A stretch of 64,000 bases of DNA from Cohnella herbarum (GCF_012849095.1 NZ_CP051680.1:2108001-2172000), one strand, 5' to 3'; shown: positions 27,575 to 36,269, counted from the stretch's first letter. The notes: a model not told the origin generated them from the letters alone. Translations and numbers: made by a program.

Positions 27575-28873
27575 TCATTCGTAGATATTGACGTATATAC
27601 GAGGTTTGGGCAATCTGAAGTCCTTTATAATTTCGTAGAATCTTTCCCTTGTGAAGCTCCGCCGTTGACTTCTACGATTTAGCCACTTAAACATTAGGTT
27701 TATCGTCTGAAAATAGTAGGATTTCATCTTGCTAAAGTTGTCCGTAACCCCGTAATACCGGTAGTGCCCCGACAATTTAGATCGAATCGTCTTCAGAAAT
27801 TCCTGCTGCTGTATATGCCGATTAAACCGAATCCAAGTCTTCATCGCTTTGACCTTCTGCCTAAATTTCTTTCCGCTCGTCTTTCGTTTCACTCGGAATG
27901 CGCCTTTTTGGCTCTTGGAGCAGTAGTGAGTGAATCCTAGGAAGTCGAATGTTTTCGGCTTCCCCCCACCCTCTCGCTTGCTCTCTTCCTCCGCAGAACG
28001 TCCAAACGCGATGATTTTTGTTTTCTCTTCCGCTATTTTCAGTTTGAATTTCTCAAGTCTGAGCAGAAGTGCAGCATAGAACCGCTCCGCATCTTCTCTG
28101 TATTGGAAGCAGCATACGAAATCATCCGCGAACCGCACGATTTCAGCTTGCCCTTTGCATTGTTTCTTTACCGTGACCGTAAACCAAGTGTCCAACACGT
28201 AATGCAAATAGACATTCGCAAGTATCGGCGACACGACCGAACCTTGTGGAGTACCTTCCTCCGTTGGTTCAAATTCGCCACCCTCTTCTATACCTGCTTT
28301 CAGCATGCGTCTAACAAGACGTTGGATGTTTGGGTCAGCAATCCTCAGTTCGAGAAATTTCATCAACCATTCATGGTCGACATGGTTAAAGAATCCGCGA
28401 ATATCCGCGTCTACCACATAACTAATCTTCCCGTACTGAATGACCTCGGTTAGTTTCTTCAATGCATCGTGCATGCTTCTATTTGGGCGGAATCCATAGG
28501 AGAAATCCATGAAATCTTGCTCGTAGATAGCGTTTAGCACACGCTTTAGCGCGTGTTGCACAAGCTTATCCTCATAGGCGGGTATGCCGAGCGGGCGCAT
28601 GCTTTTCTCGTCCTTCGGGATGTAAGTTCTTCTAGCCGGTTGCGGTCTGTAGCTTTTCAGCTTCAGTCTTCCCACCAGATTCGTTACGTTCGACTCCAAA
28701 TTCTCTTCATAGCTCTCTTTCGTAACGCCGTCGATTCCCGTTGCCTTTCCCGTTTCCATCGCCTCGTGACTCTCCATTAACGCTTGCGCATCCATGAAGT
28801 GTCCGATGGACGTGAATCTAACTTTCGGGTCGGCTTTGGCCATTTCTGCTATTCTTGCTAATTTCGTTTCCAT
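27575..28873 (-). CDS. ltrA: Group II intron reverse transcriptase/maturase
   Basis: The protein copies the intron into DNA and helps it splice. The 432-aa product has the reverse transcriptase motifs GKATGIDGVTKESYEENL (residues ~42-59), RPLGIPAYEDKLVQHALKRV, FSYGFRPNRSMHDAL, GTPQGSVVSPILANVYLHYV and the catalytic FADD (EIVRFADDFV). A maturase domain follows (FDFLGFTHY, LSGHYRYYGV). No HNH endonuclease domain follows, so new insertions would use other primers. It is uninterrupted, so the element may be active. Confidence 0.95.
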   Translation of the reverse strand: METKLARIAEMAKADPKVRFTSIGHFMDAQALMESHEAMETGKATGIDGVTKESYEENLESNVTNLVGRLKLKSYRPQPARRTYIPKDEKSMRPLGIPAYEDKLVQHALKRVLNAIYEQDFMDFSYGFRPNRSMHDALKKLTEVIQYGKISYVVDADIRGFFNHVDHEWLMKFLELRIADPNIQRLVRRMLKAGIEEGGEFEPTEEGTPQGSVVSPILANVYLHYVLDTWFTVTVKKQCKGQAEIVRFADDFVCCFQYREDAERFYAALLLRLEKFKLKIAEEKTKIIAFGRSAEEESKREGGGKPKTFDFLGFTHYCSKSQKGAFRVKRKTSGKKFRQKVKAMKTWIRFNRHIQQQEFLKTIRSKLSGHYRYYGVTDNFSKMKSYYFQTINLMFKWLNRRSQRRSFTRERFYEIIKDFRLPKPRIYVNIYE

Positions 28874-29386
28874 TTCTTCTCCACCTCGGCGTGTGGTAAA
28901 TGTGTCCTTACCAAGATTGATGCTGTGTCGCCTGCCTTCCCTCCACCAACATTACATTAGCTTCAACGGTAATATGCGGCGATCCGACTCCCTGACTGCC
29001 ATTTGTCATTCTCACGTTTTACGGCTTGTTTGACATACTCCTGCTGTGGTTCCTAACGAGTACTTTACTCGCAGAAGAGCGTCAGGGCCTCCCGAGTTGC
29101 TGAGTAACCATTGGTATACATGCCTGGCTCTTCGACCCCGGGGAAGCTTCTCCGTTCTTGCCTTTAGCGTCTGAAGTTGTGTTGTCTTCCGGGAACATAA
29201 GCCCGTCGACCTTCCCGATTTATGCATTTCGAGGCTCAATCACTTTCAGGCCTGCACCCTAACTGTCTACGCTTAAACGTCCATGTTGCCATTCCCGTTC
29301 CAAGACTCGCTATTGGTGGCGTGGCTAGCACCTTTCCAAGCAGGGTTTACGCCTGCTAAGTTACTCAACCTAGGCTCGGTCGCTTC

Positions 29387-29458
29387 TATGTTTTACATTT
29401 AGAAGCTGGGAATGAGGAATTCAAGTCAAACTAAATGTACATTTTACACTTAGATTAG
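29387..29458. repeat. Repeat units on the 5' side of the group II intron
   Basis: On the minus strand a 51-bp unit starts CTAAGTGTAAAATGTACATTTAG (core 29431-29453, a near-perfect palindrome). It is followed by the beginning of another, CTAAATGTAAAAC, which is cut short near 29386 where the intron begins. These match the cores at 27348-27448. Confidence 0.7.
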
Positions 29459-29597
29459 ATTTTCAGTATCATGATGGAATGTAACGAACCACTATAGTTT
29501 TGGATTGAAACGATTTTCCTACGTAAAATATCTATCACCTCGCCGGAGCATCTCTATCTCTCAAACCGCTTATTCCCTCGAGCACGCAGGTGCGCCT

Positions 29598-30275
29598 TCA
29601 CTCGCGACGCTCCTCGCGCAAAGGTTTGACATCCAACGGAATGTTTCCGGCATCGGTTTCTTGGAACCGCGCCTGAAATCGGCCTTCGTAACGGAAAACA
29701 GGGCCGATCATCGGATTGTTAACCGCCACGGAAATTTTGTAGGCGCCTTCCCCGTCGTCATACCATTCGCATACGTCGGCGATCCCCGTCAGTTTAGCCG
29801 GAAACCGGAACCGGACGCTCTTCTCGTAAAACCGCTGCTCGCCCGAACGAATTCGGATACCTCCGTTTTCCATGGCGGAAATGCTTAAGTCGACCGCAAG
29901 ATGCTGCTTCGTACCCAAATAATCGACGATGCCCTGCCTTTCCGGACTATAGATCATCGTGGCGTCGAAGCTGCGGATAGCGTTCGGAAACTTGAATTTC
30001 CTGCACCAGGTTACCGTCTCGCGCCCGAATGAATCGACGTAGGCATAATTGCCGATCGTAAAAGGGACCTTTTCCCCGCCTTGCGGAAAAAGGATATGAC
30101 GGAACGTTCCTACGAACAGCGGAACCGTCGCCCATTTGGAATACCAGATTCGTTCCATCACGCCTTGCCCGATCGATGCTACCCGATCGCTGCTCTTGAA
30201 TCCGAAACGTTCTTGAATTCGGGGATGCAGCCTATGAAAATCATTCCCGAGAACTTGCTCGTAAATCGATCTCAT
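29598..30275 (-). CDS. DUF4166 domain protein
   Basis: The 225-aa protein matches the DUF4166 family, whose function is unknown. It opens MRSIYEQVLGNDFHRLHPRI and has GVMERIWYSKW and FGRETVTWCRKFKFP. No signal peptide or membrane helix is present. The ATG has GGAGGAG about 8 nt upstream. It is the last of three same-strand genes with the SRPBCC-DoxX and DCC genes, a cassette I have met in other Bacillales genomes. A joint function is inferred only from this arrangement. Confidence 0.75.
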   Translation of the reverse strand: MRSIYEQVLGNDFHRLHPRIQERFGFKSSDRVASIGQGVMERIWYSKWATVPLFVGTFRHILFPQGGEKVPFTIGNYAYVDSFGRETVTWCRKFKFPNAIRSFDATMIYSPERQGIVDYLGTKQHLAVDLSISAMENGGIRIRSGEQRFYEKSVRFRFPAKLTGIADVCEWYDDGEGAYKISVAVNNPMIGPVFRYEGRFQARFQETDAGNIPLDVKPLREERRE

Positions 30276-30308
30276 CCTTTACTCCTCCTTCGTTCGCGCC
30301 CGCGCCGT

Positions 30309-31226
30309 TTATGATTCGTCCGGTTGTCGACGACATTTTCCCGCGTCCGGTAAATTCCGTATCGTTCTCGAGACCAATACCCCCATCCCGAACATGGCTA
30401 TACTTAGCGTTAAGGGATTAAACGGGGCTTGCAACAGGTCCGGATTGCCGACTATCGCCGCAAGTCCGAGACCTAGCAATGCCCAAGCCTGTAGCTTGAA
30501 CACCCACCGCTCCCGGTGTTTCAAGCAAAGGAGAATAGCGAAGCCTATTTCCGCGATGCCAACGACCGGCAACGCTATCTCCTCCATGCCCTTGAACCAA
30601 CCCGTCTGCCGAAGCAACTCCATCTCGCCGGCATTCGGAAACATGAGCTTCGGTACGATGCCTTGGTACAGCCAAAGCGCGACAAGAAGGAGCAAAGCAA
30701 AGTAATGGGTAAACGCCCTTTCCAAGCTCGCTGCGGGCGAAATCTTTTTGTCCACCCACAACCTCAGCATGTCGAAGCTCCACGCCGTCGCATATCCGAA
30801 TAACGGTCGGAACAGCCATCGGTCTACCCATTTGCCGGCTAAGCCGAATCTCGTACGATAATCGTATTTCGTAATGAAGACGACGCCCGCTCCATCGGTC
30901 CGCAGCTTGTACTGCCAATAGCCGGCCCCTTCGCGAATTAACGAGATGGGCTCGTTCGAACCGAAAGCCAGAGCCGATGTTCTTTGCCCGTTCCGTCCTT
31001 CGGTCGATGCCTTCGTGACTCCCGTGCCCGCAATATCGATTCCGAATCCTATTCTCGTACGATACAGAAATTTTTGCGTCTCCTCATTTTCATCGCGCGG
31101 TAAATATTTTATTTCCGAAAACCTCAAGTCCCATTGCTGGTGCAGCTCGGGCTTTTGCGTATGTTCCCACAACGTTTCCATATCCGTCATCATGGGGATT
31201 TCCACATAGATGGGCTTAGCCTTCAT
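30309..31226 (-). CDS. SRPBCC-like domain fused to a DoxX-like membrane domain
   Basis: The 305-aa protein has two parts. Residues ~1-150 look like an SRPBCC/polyketide-cyclase-type lipid-binding fold (VEIPMMTDMETLWEHTQKPE, QQWDLRFSEI). Residues ~165-290 hold about four membrane helices of DoxX type (YFALLLLVALWLYQGIVPKL, PVVGIAEIGFAILL). ATG 31226 was chosen for its GAGGAGG site; an upstream start would overlap the DCC gene further. It overlaps that gene by 11 nt, so translation is probably coupled. Confidence 0.78.
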   Translation of the reverse strand: MKAKPIYVEIPMMTDMETLWEHTQKPELHQQWDLRFSEIKYLPRDENEETQKFLYRTRIGFGIDIAGTGVTKASTEGRNGQRTSALAFGSNEPISLIREGAGYWQYKLRTDGAGVVFITKYDYRTRFGLAGKWVDRWLFRPLFGYATAWSFDMLRLWVDKKISPAASLERAFTHYFALLLLVALWLYQGIVPKLMFPNAGEMELLRQTGWFKGMEEIALPVVGIAEIGFAILLCLKHRERWVFKLQAWALLGLGLAAIVGNPDLLQAPFNPLTLSIAMFGMGVLVSRTIRNLPDAGKCRRQPDES

Positions 31227-31668
31227 TTCCCGGTGCCTCCTCAGGATCGTCCACAAATCGTTTACGCACGTTTTCCGTCGGAATCAAACAGCTTTCGTTA
31301 TAGCCGAACCAGCGATAGCGATGTCGGGCAATGAACTCGTATACCTTATCGCGAATCGCTCTCGGTACGACCATCCCGCCATATAACAGCCCCCATGCGC
31401 CTCCGATCTTACGGCAGACGCGCAATGCGGCCGAGGATTTCGTATAGTACCGACCGTTATCGATCATCACGAACGTATCCAGATCCGTCGTCGATAACTT
31501 CCCGGATTTCAACAACATTCGTCCGCGATCGGATTGAAGCGAAGCAAACCGAAACTTGGCCGTCGGATCCCGCTTGATGACGAATCGGGTAATCCAGTGG
31601 CACAGATTGCATTGTCCGTCGATCAGCAATATGATCGGCTCCGCTCGACCGTTCGTTGTCTCGTGCAT
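31216..31668 (-). CDS. DCC-family thiol-disulfide oxidoreductase-like protein (DUF393)
   Basis: The 150-aa protein belongs to the DCC family, named for the DxxCxxC motif, seen here as DGQCNLC at residues 17-23. A FRFASLQSDRG segment and a C-terminal FIARHRYRWFGYNE-SCLIP also match. A thioredoxin-like fold is expected, but the substrate is unknown. It starts the cassette with the DoxX and DUF4166 genes. The ribosome site is GGAGG. Confidence 0.88.
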   Translation of the reverse strand: MHETTNGRAEPIILLIDGQCNLCHWITRFVIKRDPTAKFRFASLQSDRGRMLLKSGKLSTTDLDTFVMIDNGRYYTKSSAALRVCRKIGGAWGLLYGGMVVPRAIRDKVYEFIARHRYRWFGYNESCLIPTENVRKRFVDDPEEAPGNEG

Positions 31669-31752
31669 TTCGCTTCCTCCATTCGATAGCTTTATTATAG
31701 TTCGTTTAGCCGCTTTCGCTTAGTTCCAACTTTCGAGGGACAAACGGCAATA

Positions 31753-31775
31753 AGGTACTACGAAACGTAGTACCT
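31753..31775. other. Perfect 10-bp inverted repeat
   Basis: AGGTACTACG and CGTAGTACCT are separated by AAA, in the gap between the response regulator and the DCC gene. There is no T run, so it may be an operator or a weak terminator. Confidence 0.5.
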
Positions 31776-31800
31776 CCCGACATTATCACACCCAAATTTC

Positions 31801-31922
31801 TCTCCTCAATCGACAATCCGCTACTTCAATCCTTTTCCGCTCTCCTCAATCAACAACCCGCTGCTTCAATCCTTTTCCGCTCTCCCCAAACGTCAACCCG
31901 TTACTTCAACCCTTTCCTCCGC
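31801..31922. repeat. Three 40-bp tandem repeats copying the 3' end of the response regulator
   Basis: Units at 31801-31840, 31841-31880 and 31881-31922 (40, 40 and 42 bp) are about 80-90% alike. The third unit contains the last codons and the TAA stop of the response regulator (31901-31922). The other two lie downstream of the stop. This suggests successive duplication of the gene's 3' tail. Confidence 0.85.
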
Positions 31923-32530
31923 ACCTTCTCTACCGCTTCCTTGCTGCTCTTCGCCCCAAGCTTCTTCAAAATTTTGTTTACCTGGTTTTTAAGCGTACTT
32001 TCCGTCTTATGAAGCTTCTGCTCCATTTGCGGTTGCGTATAACCGCTTTCGATGAGCTCGAACACTTCGCGTTCCGCGGGCGTCAACTCCTTCAGTTGTT
32101 CTTCGCGCTTGAGTCTTGCGAATTCCTTCAGCAAAGCATCCATCGCCGACGGATGATGATAAGCGCTGCGAATCGCCTGAGGAATTTCTTTAAATCGCGT
32201 CTTCTCGATATAGTTAACGGCTCCGGCCGTAAAAGCCTGCGTCATAACGCTCTCGTCGCCGACCGACGTCAGCATGATGATTTTGGCGGGATGAATATCG
32301 TTGATCTCGGCGGCAACATAGATTCCTTCCATTCCGCCTTCCGTCAACTGAATGTCCATTAGCACGACATCGAACGCCAACGTCCGGGCTAACCGGATAG
32401 CTTCTTCCGATTGCATCGCAGCGCCGACGACGAGAATGTCCTCCTCATGATTCAAGAACGCCGTCATCGCTTTGATCCAGTCCGGATCGTCCTCCACCAA
32501 CAATACTTTGATATGCTCGTCCTTCGACAT
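31901..32530 (-). CDS. Two-component response regulator with LuxR-type HTH
   Basis: The regulator is probably activated by the histidine kinase encoded just upstream. From ATG 32530 (GGAG close upstream) it is 209 aa. The receiver domain has acidic residues EDD near 13-15, phosphoacceptor Asp59 (VVLMDIQL), Ser89/Thr88 and Lys110. The C terminus is a NarL/GerE-type helix-turn-helix (LTPAEREVFELIESGY, then STLKNQVNKILKKLG). Its stop codon lies inside the 40-bp repeat array. The targets are unknown. Confidence 0.92.
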   Translation of the reverse strand: MSKDEHIKVLLVEDDPDWIKAMTAFLNHEEDILVVGAAMQSEEAIRLARTLAFDVVLMDIQLTEGGMEGIYVAAEINDIHPAKIIMLTSVGDESVMTQAFTAGAVNYIEKTRFKEIPQAIRSAYHHPSAMDALLKEFARLKREEQLKELTPAEREVFELIESGYTQPQMEQKLHKTESTLKNQVNKILKKLGAKSSKEAVEKVRRKGLK

Positions 32531-32552
32531 GGCGCTCCGCTCCTTCATTCGG

Positions 32553-33863
32553 CTAACCCTTCGGAAAATGTAACGTAAATCGCGTCCCCACGTCTACTCG
32601 GCTCGAGACGTCTACCGAACCTCCGCTTTTCCTCATGACGTTATAAACATAAGATAACCCCAATCCGAAATTACGGCTGTTGTTTTTCGTGCTGTAGAAG
32701 GGCTCGAATACGCGCGTTAACGCTTCCTGGTCGATCCCATTCCCCGTATCCTCTACAGTTAAGCTAGCTCCTTTAGCGCTCTCTCTGACGGTCACGCGGA
32801 CGATCCCGCCAGGCTGCGTTGCTTCCGCCGCGTTCGACAACAGATTCCCGATCGCTTCCTTTATGTGTATAGGATCGCATAAGAGCGTCGGATTCGCTTC
32901 GAACGCCATCTCGATGGCGATTTCTTTCTCTACGAGCAACGGGCGACAGCTTTCAACGCATTGCTCCGCCAATCGATCCAATCTGCTAAGCTTTGGCGTC
33001 AGTACGATATCCTTCGTCCGGCTATGGATCCGTTCGACCATGGCAAGCATATGATCCGAAGATTCGGATATGATCCGCAAATGCTGACCGGAAAGCTCGT
33101 CCTCCGGCGGAGTCGTCCTTTTCAGGTTTTCCGCGCTGATCGCGATCTTACCGATTTCGTTCTTCAGCGTATGGTTAAGCAATCGCGTCCCCGTGCTAAC
33201 GACTTTCATCGCATCGTCAAGCGGATCCCGTTCGATCCTCAGCCTTACGCCCAACACGCCGTAGACGAAGACGCATAGAAGTGCCAACAGGAAGGAATAG
33301 ATCAGGAAGTACGACACGTATTCGAAAAACTCGAATTCCGGATAGAACGCCCCGGCAACGTAAATGAACGCCAACGCGGCGAGCAAGGTCGGAACGACGA
33401 TCAGCGTCGTCACGAGTCTGTTCCTTCGCTTGCTTCGGTTGCTCTCCCTTGCGAGCGACAAGACAAGCAACACGCACCCTGCCACATAATAAGGACCCGC
33501 CCAAACCAACAGCCATCCGTAGTCGATCTTCATCGCGGGTTCAAACGGCGTCATCGCTGCCGTCAAGGCTATCGGCAAGAGCAACACCCACTTTAGCCAC
33601 GCTTGCGCTAACCGATTCCTTTTGTCCGGCATACCCGAATATACGATGCAAAAAATCAAGACCGCATAAGGAGTCGCGGTTAAATTCAGAAATTGAATCG
33701 CATTGGCCCAACCTTCGTATCCGGCTCCCCTGACCTCTTCGCTCAACCCTCCAATGGAAGCGAAGCTTAGGAATATCGCCGCCCAACGGTTAATCTCGCT
33801 TTGGGGGTTGCTGATGATGAGGATCAGAGCGGCCGCAAGAAGCGCCGCGAAATAATAAAGCAT
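32553..33863 (-). CDS. Membrane histidine kinase with seven-helix sensor
   Basis: The 436-aa sensor kinase has about seven membrane helices over residues 4-204 and no large extracellular domain, suggesting it senses a membrane or intracellular signal. His231 in LLNHTLKNEIGKI is the likely phosphorylation site. The ATPase domain has N box IKEAIGNLLSNAAEA, G1 VEDTGNGID, F box FEPFYSTK and G2 NFGLGLSYVYNVM. It lies 22 bp before the response regulator, so they form one operon. The signal is unknown. Confidence 0.92.
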   Translation of the reverse strand: MLYYFAALLAAALILIISNPQSEINRWAAIFLSFASIGGLSEEVRGAGYEGWANAIQFLNLTATPYAVLIFCIVYSGMPDKRNRLAQAWLKWVLLLPIALTAAMTPFEPAMKIDYGWLLVWAGPYYVAGCVLLVLSLARESNRSKRRNRLVTTLIVVPTLLAALAFIYVAGAFYPEFEFFEYVSYFLIYSFLLALLCVFVYGVLGVRLRIERDPLDDAMKVVSTGTRLLNHTLKNEIGKIAISAENLKRTTPPEDELSGQHLRIISESSDHMLAMVERIHSRTKDIVLTPKLSRLDRLAEQCVESCRPLLVEKEIAIEMAFEANPTLLCDPIHIKEAIGNLLSNAAEATQPGGIVRVTVRESAKGASLTVEDTGNGIDQEALTRVFEPFYSTKNNSRNFGLGLSYVYNVMRKSGGSVDVSSRVDVGTRFTLHFPKG

Positions 33864-33924
33864 GGCTTACCGCCCTCGCATGGGATTTACTCGTAATTTA
33901 ACATACATCCTGCCGCCGTCAAAC

Positions 33925-33963
33925 AAAAAACTGCTCTTACGGGTTCGTTTCCCGGAAGAGCAG
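33925..33963 (-). terminator. Intrinsic terminator after rbgA
   Basis: CTGCTCTT-CCGGG pairs with its complement across 33931-33963 with one mismatch and is followed on the minus strand by TTTTTTG. It ends the ribosomal/processing gene cluster before the kinase gene. Confidence 0.9.
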
Positions 33964-33994
33964 CTTACATGATTCGAAACAAATCCATATTTCG

Positions 33995-34870
33995 TTACTT
34001 GTTCGTTTCTTCAGGGCTTTCCAACGTCATGCGGCCAAGCTTGCCCGATCTGAGATCGCGCAACAACAACGTCGCCGCTTTCTCGTAATCGACATGTCCT
34101 CCGCTTACGATGCAACCCCGGCGCTTGCCGATACTTTCCAACACTTGGATCGCGGCTTGCATATCCGGCAATTCGGAAGGGAGTCCCTCTAAGCCGTAAC
34201 GTTCCGATAAAGCGGAACCGTAATTTTCGACGAGCACCTTCAAGACGAAACATGCGACTTCATCGAGATGAAGGACATCTTCCTTGATCGCTCCCGTTGC
34301 CGCCAATCGGAATCCCGCAACGGGATCGTCGAATTTCGGCCATAGAATACCCGGCGTATCGAGCAGTTCTAATTCTCCGCCGAATCGAATCCATTGCTGG
34401 CCTTTCGTCACCCCCGGGCGATCCCCGGTAACGGCGATGTTCCGACCCGCCAACCGGTTAATCAACGTAGACTTGCCTACGTTCGGAATCCCGACGATCA
34501 AAGCGCGAATAGGCCGGGGCTTCATCCCTTTGTCGATCTGCTTCTGGATTTTCTCCTGCAGCAATTCCTTGGCCTTGCTAGCGAGTTCCTTCACTCCCGA
34601 TCCCGCGTTCGCGTCGATAGCGTGCGTCGCAAGTCCTTGCGAGCGGAAATAACGGCTCCATTCCGCGGTCTGATCCGCGTCCGCCAAATCCGCTTTATTG
34701 AGCAATACGAGCCGAGGTTTCGTGCTCGTGATTTCGTCAACCATCGGGTTTCGGCTCGATTGCGGAATACGGGCGTCCAATAGTTCGAATACGACGTCGA
34801 TGAGCTTTAGCTTCTCTTCGATTTGGCGTTTCGCCCGGGTCATATGCCCCGGAAACCATTGTATCGTCAC
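33995..34870 (-). CDS. rbgA: Ribosome biogenesis GTPase RbgA (YlqF)
   Basis: RbgA is needed for late assembly of the 50S subunit. The gene encodes 291 aa from the second GTG (34870), which has GAGAGG 8 nt upstream and gives the family start [10 protein letters not shown]. An upstream GTG sits on the ribosome site. It is a circularly permuted GTPase, with NKAD (G4) near residue 59 before Walker [15 protein letters not shown] near 127 and the DTPG motif. The C-terminal ANTAR-like domain follows. Confidence 0.96.
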   Translation of the reverse strand: MTIQWFPGHMTRAKRQIEEKLKLIDVVFELLDARIPQSSRNPMVDEITSTKPRLVLLNKADLADADQTAEWSRYFRSQGLATHAIDANAGSGVKELASKAKELLQEKIQKQIDKGMKPRPIRALIVGIPNVGKSTLINRLAGRNIAVTGDRPGVTKGQQWIRFGGELELLDTPGILWPKFDDPVAGFRLAATGAIKEDVLHLDEVACFVLKVLVENYGSALSERYGLEGLPSELPDMQAAIQVLESIGKRRGCIVSGGHVDYEKAATLLLRDLRSGKLGRMTLESPEETNK

Positions 34871-34898
34871 TCTAATCACCTCTCTTACAGACAGAAAC

Positions 34899-34918
34899 GC
34901 GAGGGGATATCCCCTCGC
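34899..34918 (-). other. 20-bp perfect palindrome after lepB
   Basis: GCGAGGGGATATCCCCTCGC is a perfect palindrome 5 bp after the lepB stop. On the minus strand GTTTCTG follows, so it could be a weak terminator. It could also bind a dimeric protein. Confidence 0.5.
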
Positions 34919-34923
34919 TATCC

Positions 34924-35670
34924 CTAATGATTCACTAAGCTGAAATCTTTGATCGGCCAGAAGATCAAATCCGCCCGGCCAACGATCCGATCCTGCGGAA
35001 TGTACCCGATCATACGGCTATCTTCGCTGTTCGAACGATTATCTCCCATAACGAATACGGTTCCTTCCGGCACTACGCCGTCGGGAAAGGTGATGTTCGG
35101 AAAGTTGGAACGATCGCCGTCGTTCTCGTTATACAAGGCGCCTGCCGCATGGGCTTTCTCATAGGCTTCCTTCAGGTAAGTCTCGTCTACTTGCTGTCCG
35201 TTTATGTATACGTTGTCGCCTTCGACTTTGACCGTATCGCCAGGAACGCCTATGACCCGTTTAATGAAATCCCGTCCTTGTTCCGGCACATGGAATACGA
35301 TAACCTCTCCGCGTTTCGGCTCGCGAATTTCGTACAGGATTTTGTTCACGATGATGCGTTCGCGATCCCAAAAGTTAGGCTCCATGGACTGACCATCGAC
35401 GATAAACGGACTGAGCAGAAACCATCTGATGACGAAAACAAGAATTCCCGCTATCGCCAAGGCTTTAATCCATTCCGTCAATTCGTTTCCGGCTCGATTT
35501 TTCTTGGGCTTGTTCGATCTCCCGGATCCGGAAGTTCCGTCCTCTGAGCCATTCGGGCGTTCCGCCCGACTTCCCTCGGTCTGTTGCTCGCGAATCGCTT
35601 GTTCATCGGAAGCCGATGCCGTTTCAAGCTCGGCCGATTCGTTTGGTTTAGGATTTCGATTCAGGTCCAT
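34924..35670 (-). CDS. lepB: Type I signal peptidase
   Basis: This enzyme cuts signal peptides from exported proteins. From ATG 35670 (GAGG 9 nt upstream) it is 248 aa. An unusually long polar N terminus (about 62 residues rich in Glu, Ser and Asn) precedes a single membrane helix near 65-83. The catalytic serine is Ser95 (DGQSMEPNF) and the lysine is Lys137 ([11 protein letters not shown]). The FVMGDNR-NSEDSR box is also present. It lies between rplS and rbgA, as is common in Paenibacillus-like genomes but not in B. subtilis 168. Confidence 0.95.
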   Translation of the reverse strand: MDLNRNPKPNESAELETASASDEQAIREQQTEGSRAERPNGSEDGTSGSGRSNKPKKNRAGNELTEWIKALAIAGILVFVIRWFLLSPFIVDGQSMEPNFWDRERIIVNKILYEIREPKRGEVIVFHVPEQGRDFIKRVIGVPGDTVKVEGDNVYINGQQVDETYLKEAYEKAHAAGALYNENDGDRSNFPNITFPDGVVPEGTVFVMGDNRSNSEDSRMIGYIPQDRIVGRADLIFWPIKDFSLVNH

Positions 35671-35701
35671 TCGCAATCGCCTCTAGCTTTCTTATAGAAT
35701 G

Positions 35702-35735
35702 CAAAAAGGAGAGCTTGAACTTTGCCAAGCCCTCC
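35702..35735 (-). terminator. Intrinsic terminator after rplS
   Basis: GGAGGGCTTG and CAAGCTCTCC (one mismatch) form the stem, followed on the minus strand by TTTTTGC. It lies 12 bp after the rplS stop. Confidence 0.85.
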
Positions 35736-35746
35736 TCTGACGCTCA

Positions 35747-36091
35747 TTATCGAATTTCTTTGATCCGTGCTGCCTTACCGCGCAGGTTGCGCAGGTAGTA
35801 CAGTTTCGCGCGGCGAACTTTACCGCGGCGAGCCACTTCGATTTTCTCGATGCGAGGGGAATGTACTGGGAAAGCACGTTCTACGCCAACGCCATAAGAA
35901 ATTTTACGAACCGTGAAAGTTTCGCTGATTCCGCCGCCGCGACGTTTAATAACAACGCCTTCGAACAGCTGTACGCGCTCACGGGAACCCTCGACGACTT
36001 TCACGTGTACTTTCAGCGTATCGCCGGGACGGAAATTAGGTACGTCCTTGCGCAATTGCTCTTGCGTGATCGCTTGAATTAGGTTGCTCAT
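35747..36091 (-). CDS. rplS: 50S ribosomal protein L19
   Basis: L19 sits at the interface of the ribosomal subunits. From ATG 36091 (AAGGAG upstream) it is 114 aa, the normal size. It begins [18 protein letters not shown] and has [35 protein letters not shown] and RRAKLYYLR. An in-frame upstream extension would lie in the leader and is not real. The gene has its own promoter and terminator. Confidence 0.98.
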   Translation of the reverse strand: MSNLIQAITQEQLRKDVPNFRPGDTLKVHVKVVEGSRERVQLFEGVVIKRRGGGISETFTVRKISYGVGVERAFPVHSPRIEKIEVARRGKVRRAKLYYLRNLRGKAARIKEIR

Positions 36092-36266
36092 TGAGTGTTC
36101 ACTCCTTCCATAACAGACGTTCGTACCCCGCTCCCCGAATGTCGGCATTCGGATCTTGGCGTGCAGAGGACCGTCCTACTCGTTCACTGATTTTGTCCCG
36201 ATTCCTTACGGAGAGCATAGACAAAACAACATTTGAAATTTTATCATATTCACGAATAAAATACAA
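36092..36266 (-). promoter_or_regulatory. rplS promoter and structured leader (L19-leader type)
   Basis: On the minus strand TTGTAT (36261-36266) and TAAAAT (36238-36243) are separated by 17 bp, just after the trmD stop. The transcript would have a leader of about 140 nt. It contains a perfect hairpin CCGAATG-ccga-CATTCGG and other self-complementary segments. Bacillales rplS genes commonly carry an autoregulatory L19 leader. Assignment to that RNA family is by position and structure, not by alignment. Confidence 0.55.
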
Positions 36267-36269
36267 CCA

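Larger units (their letters stand above)
27467..29386 (-). mobile_element. Group II intron with reverse transcriptase
   Basis: A self-splicing retroelement of about 1.9 kb. The 5' end (near 29386) holds a structured RNA of about 500 nt without a gene. Next comes the reverse transcriptase gene, then domain V and domain VI. The 3' end on the minus strand reads CCGCCTACTCGAC, a typical group II intron terminus with final AC (27467). The 5' boundary is less sure, because no canonical GUGYG was found; GAAGCGACC near 29386 is the best candidate. The RNA and the protein both look intact. Confidence 0.82.

Noticed and set aside
29012..29239. 75-codon minus-strand frame within the intron 5' region
   Set aside because: It lies in the structured ribozyme RNA upstream of the reverse transcriptase and resembles no protein family.
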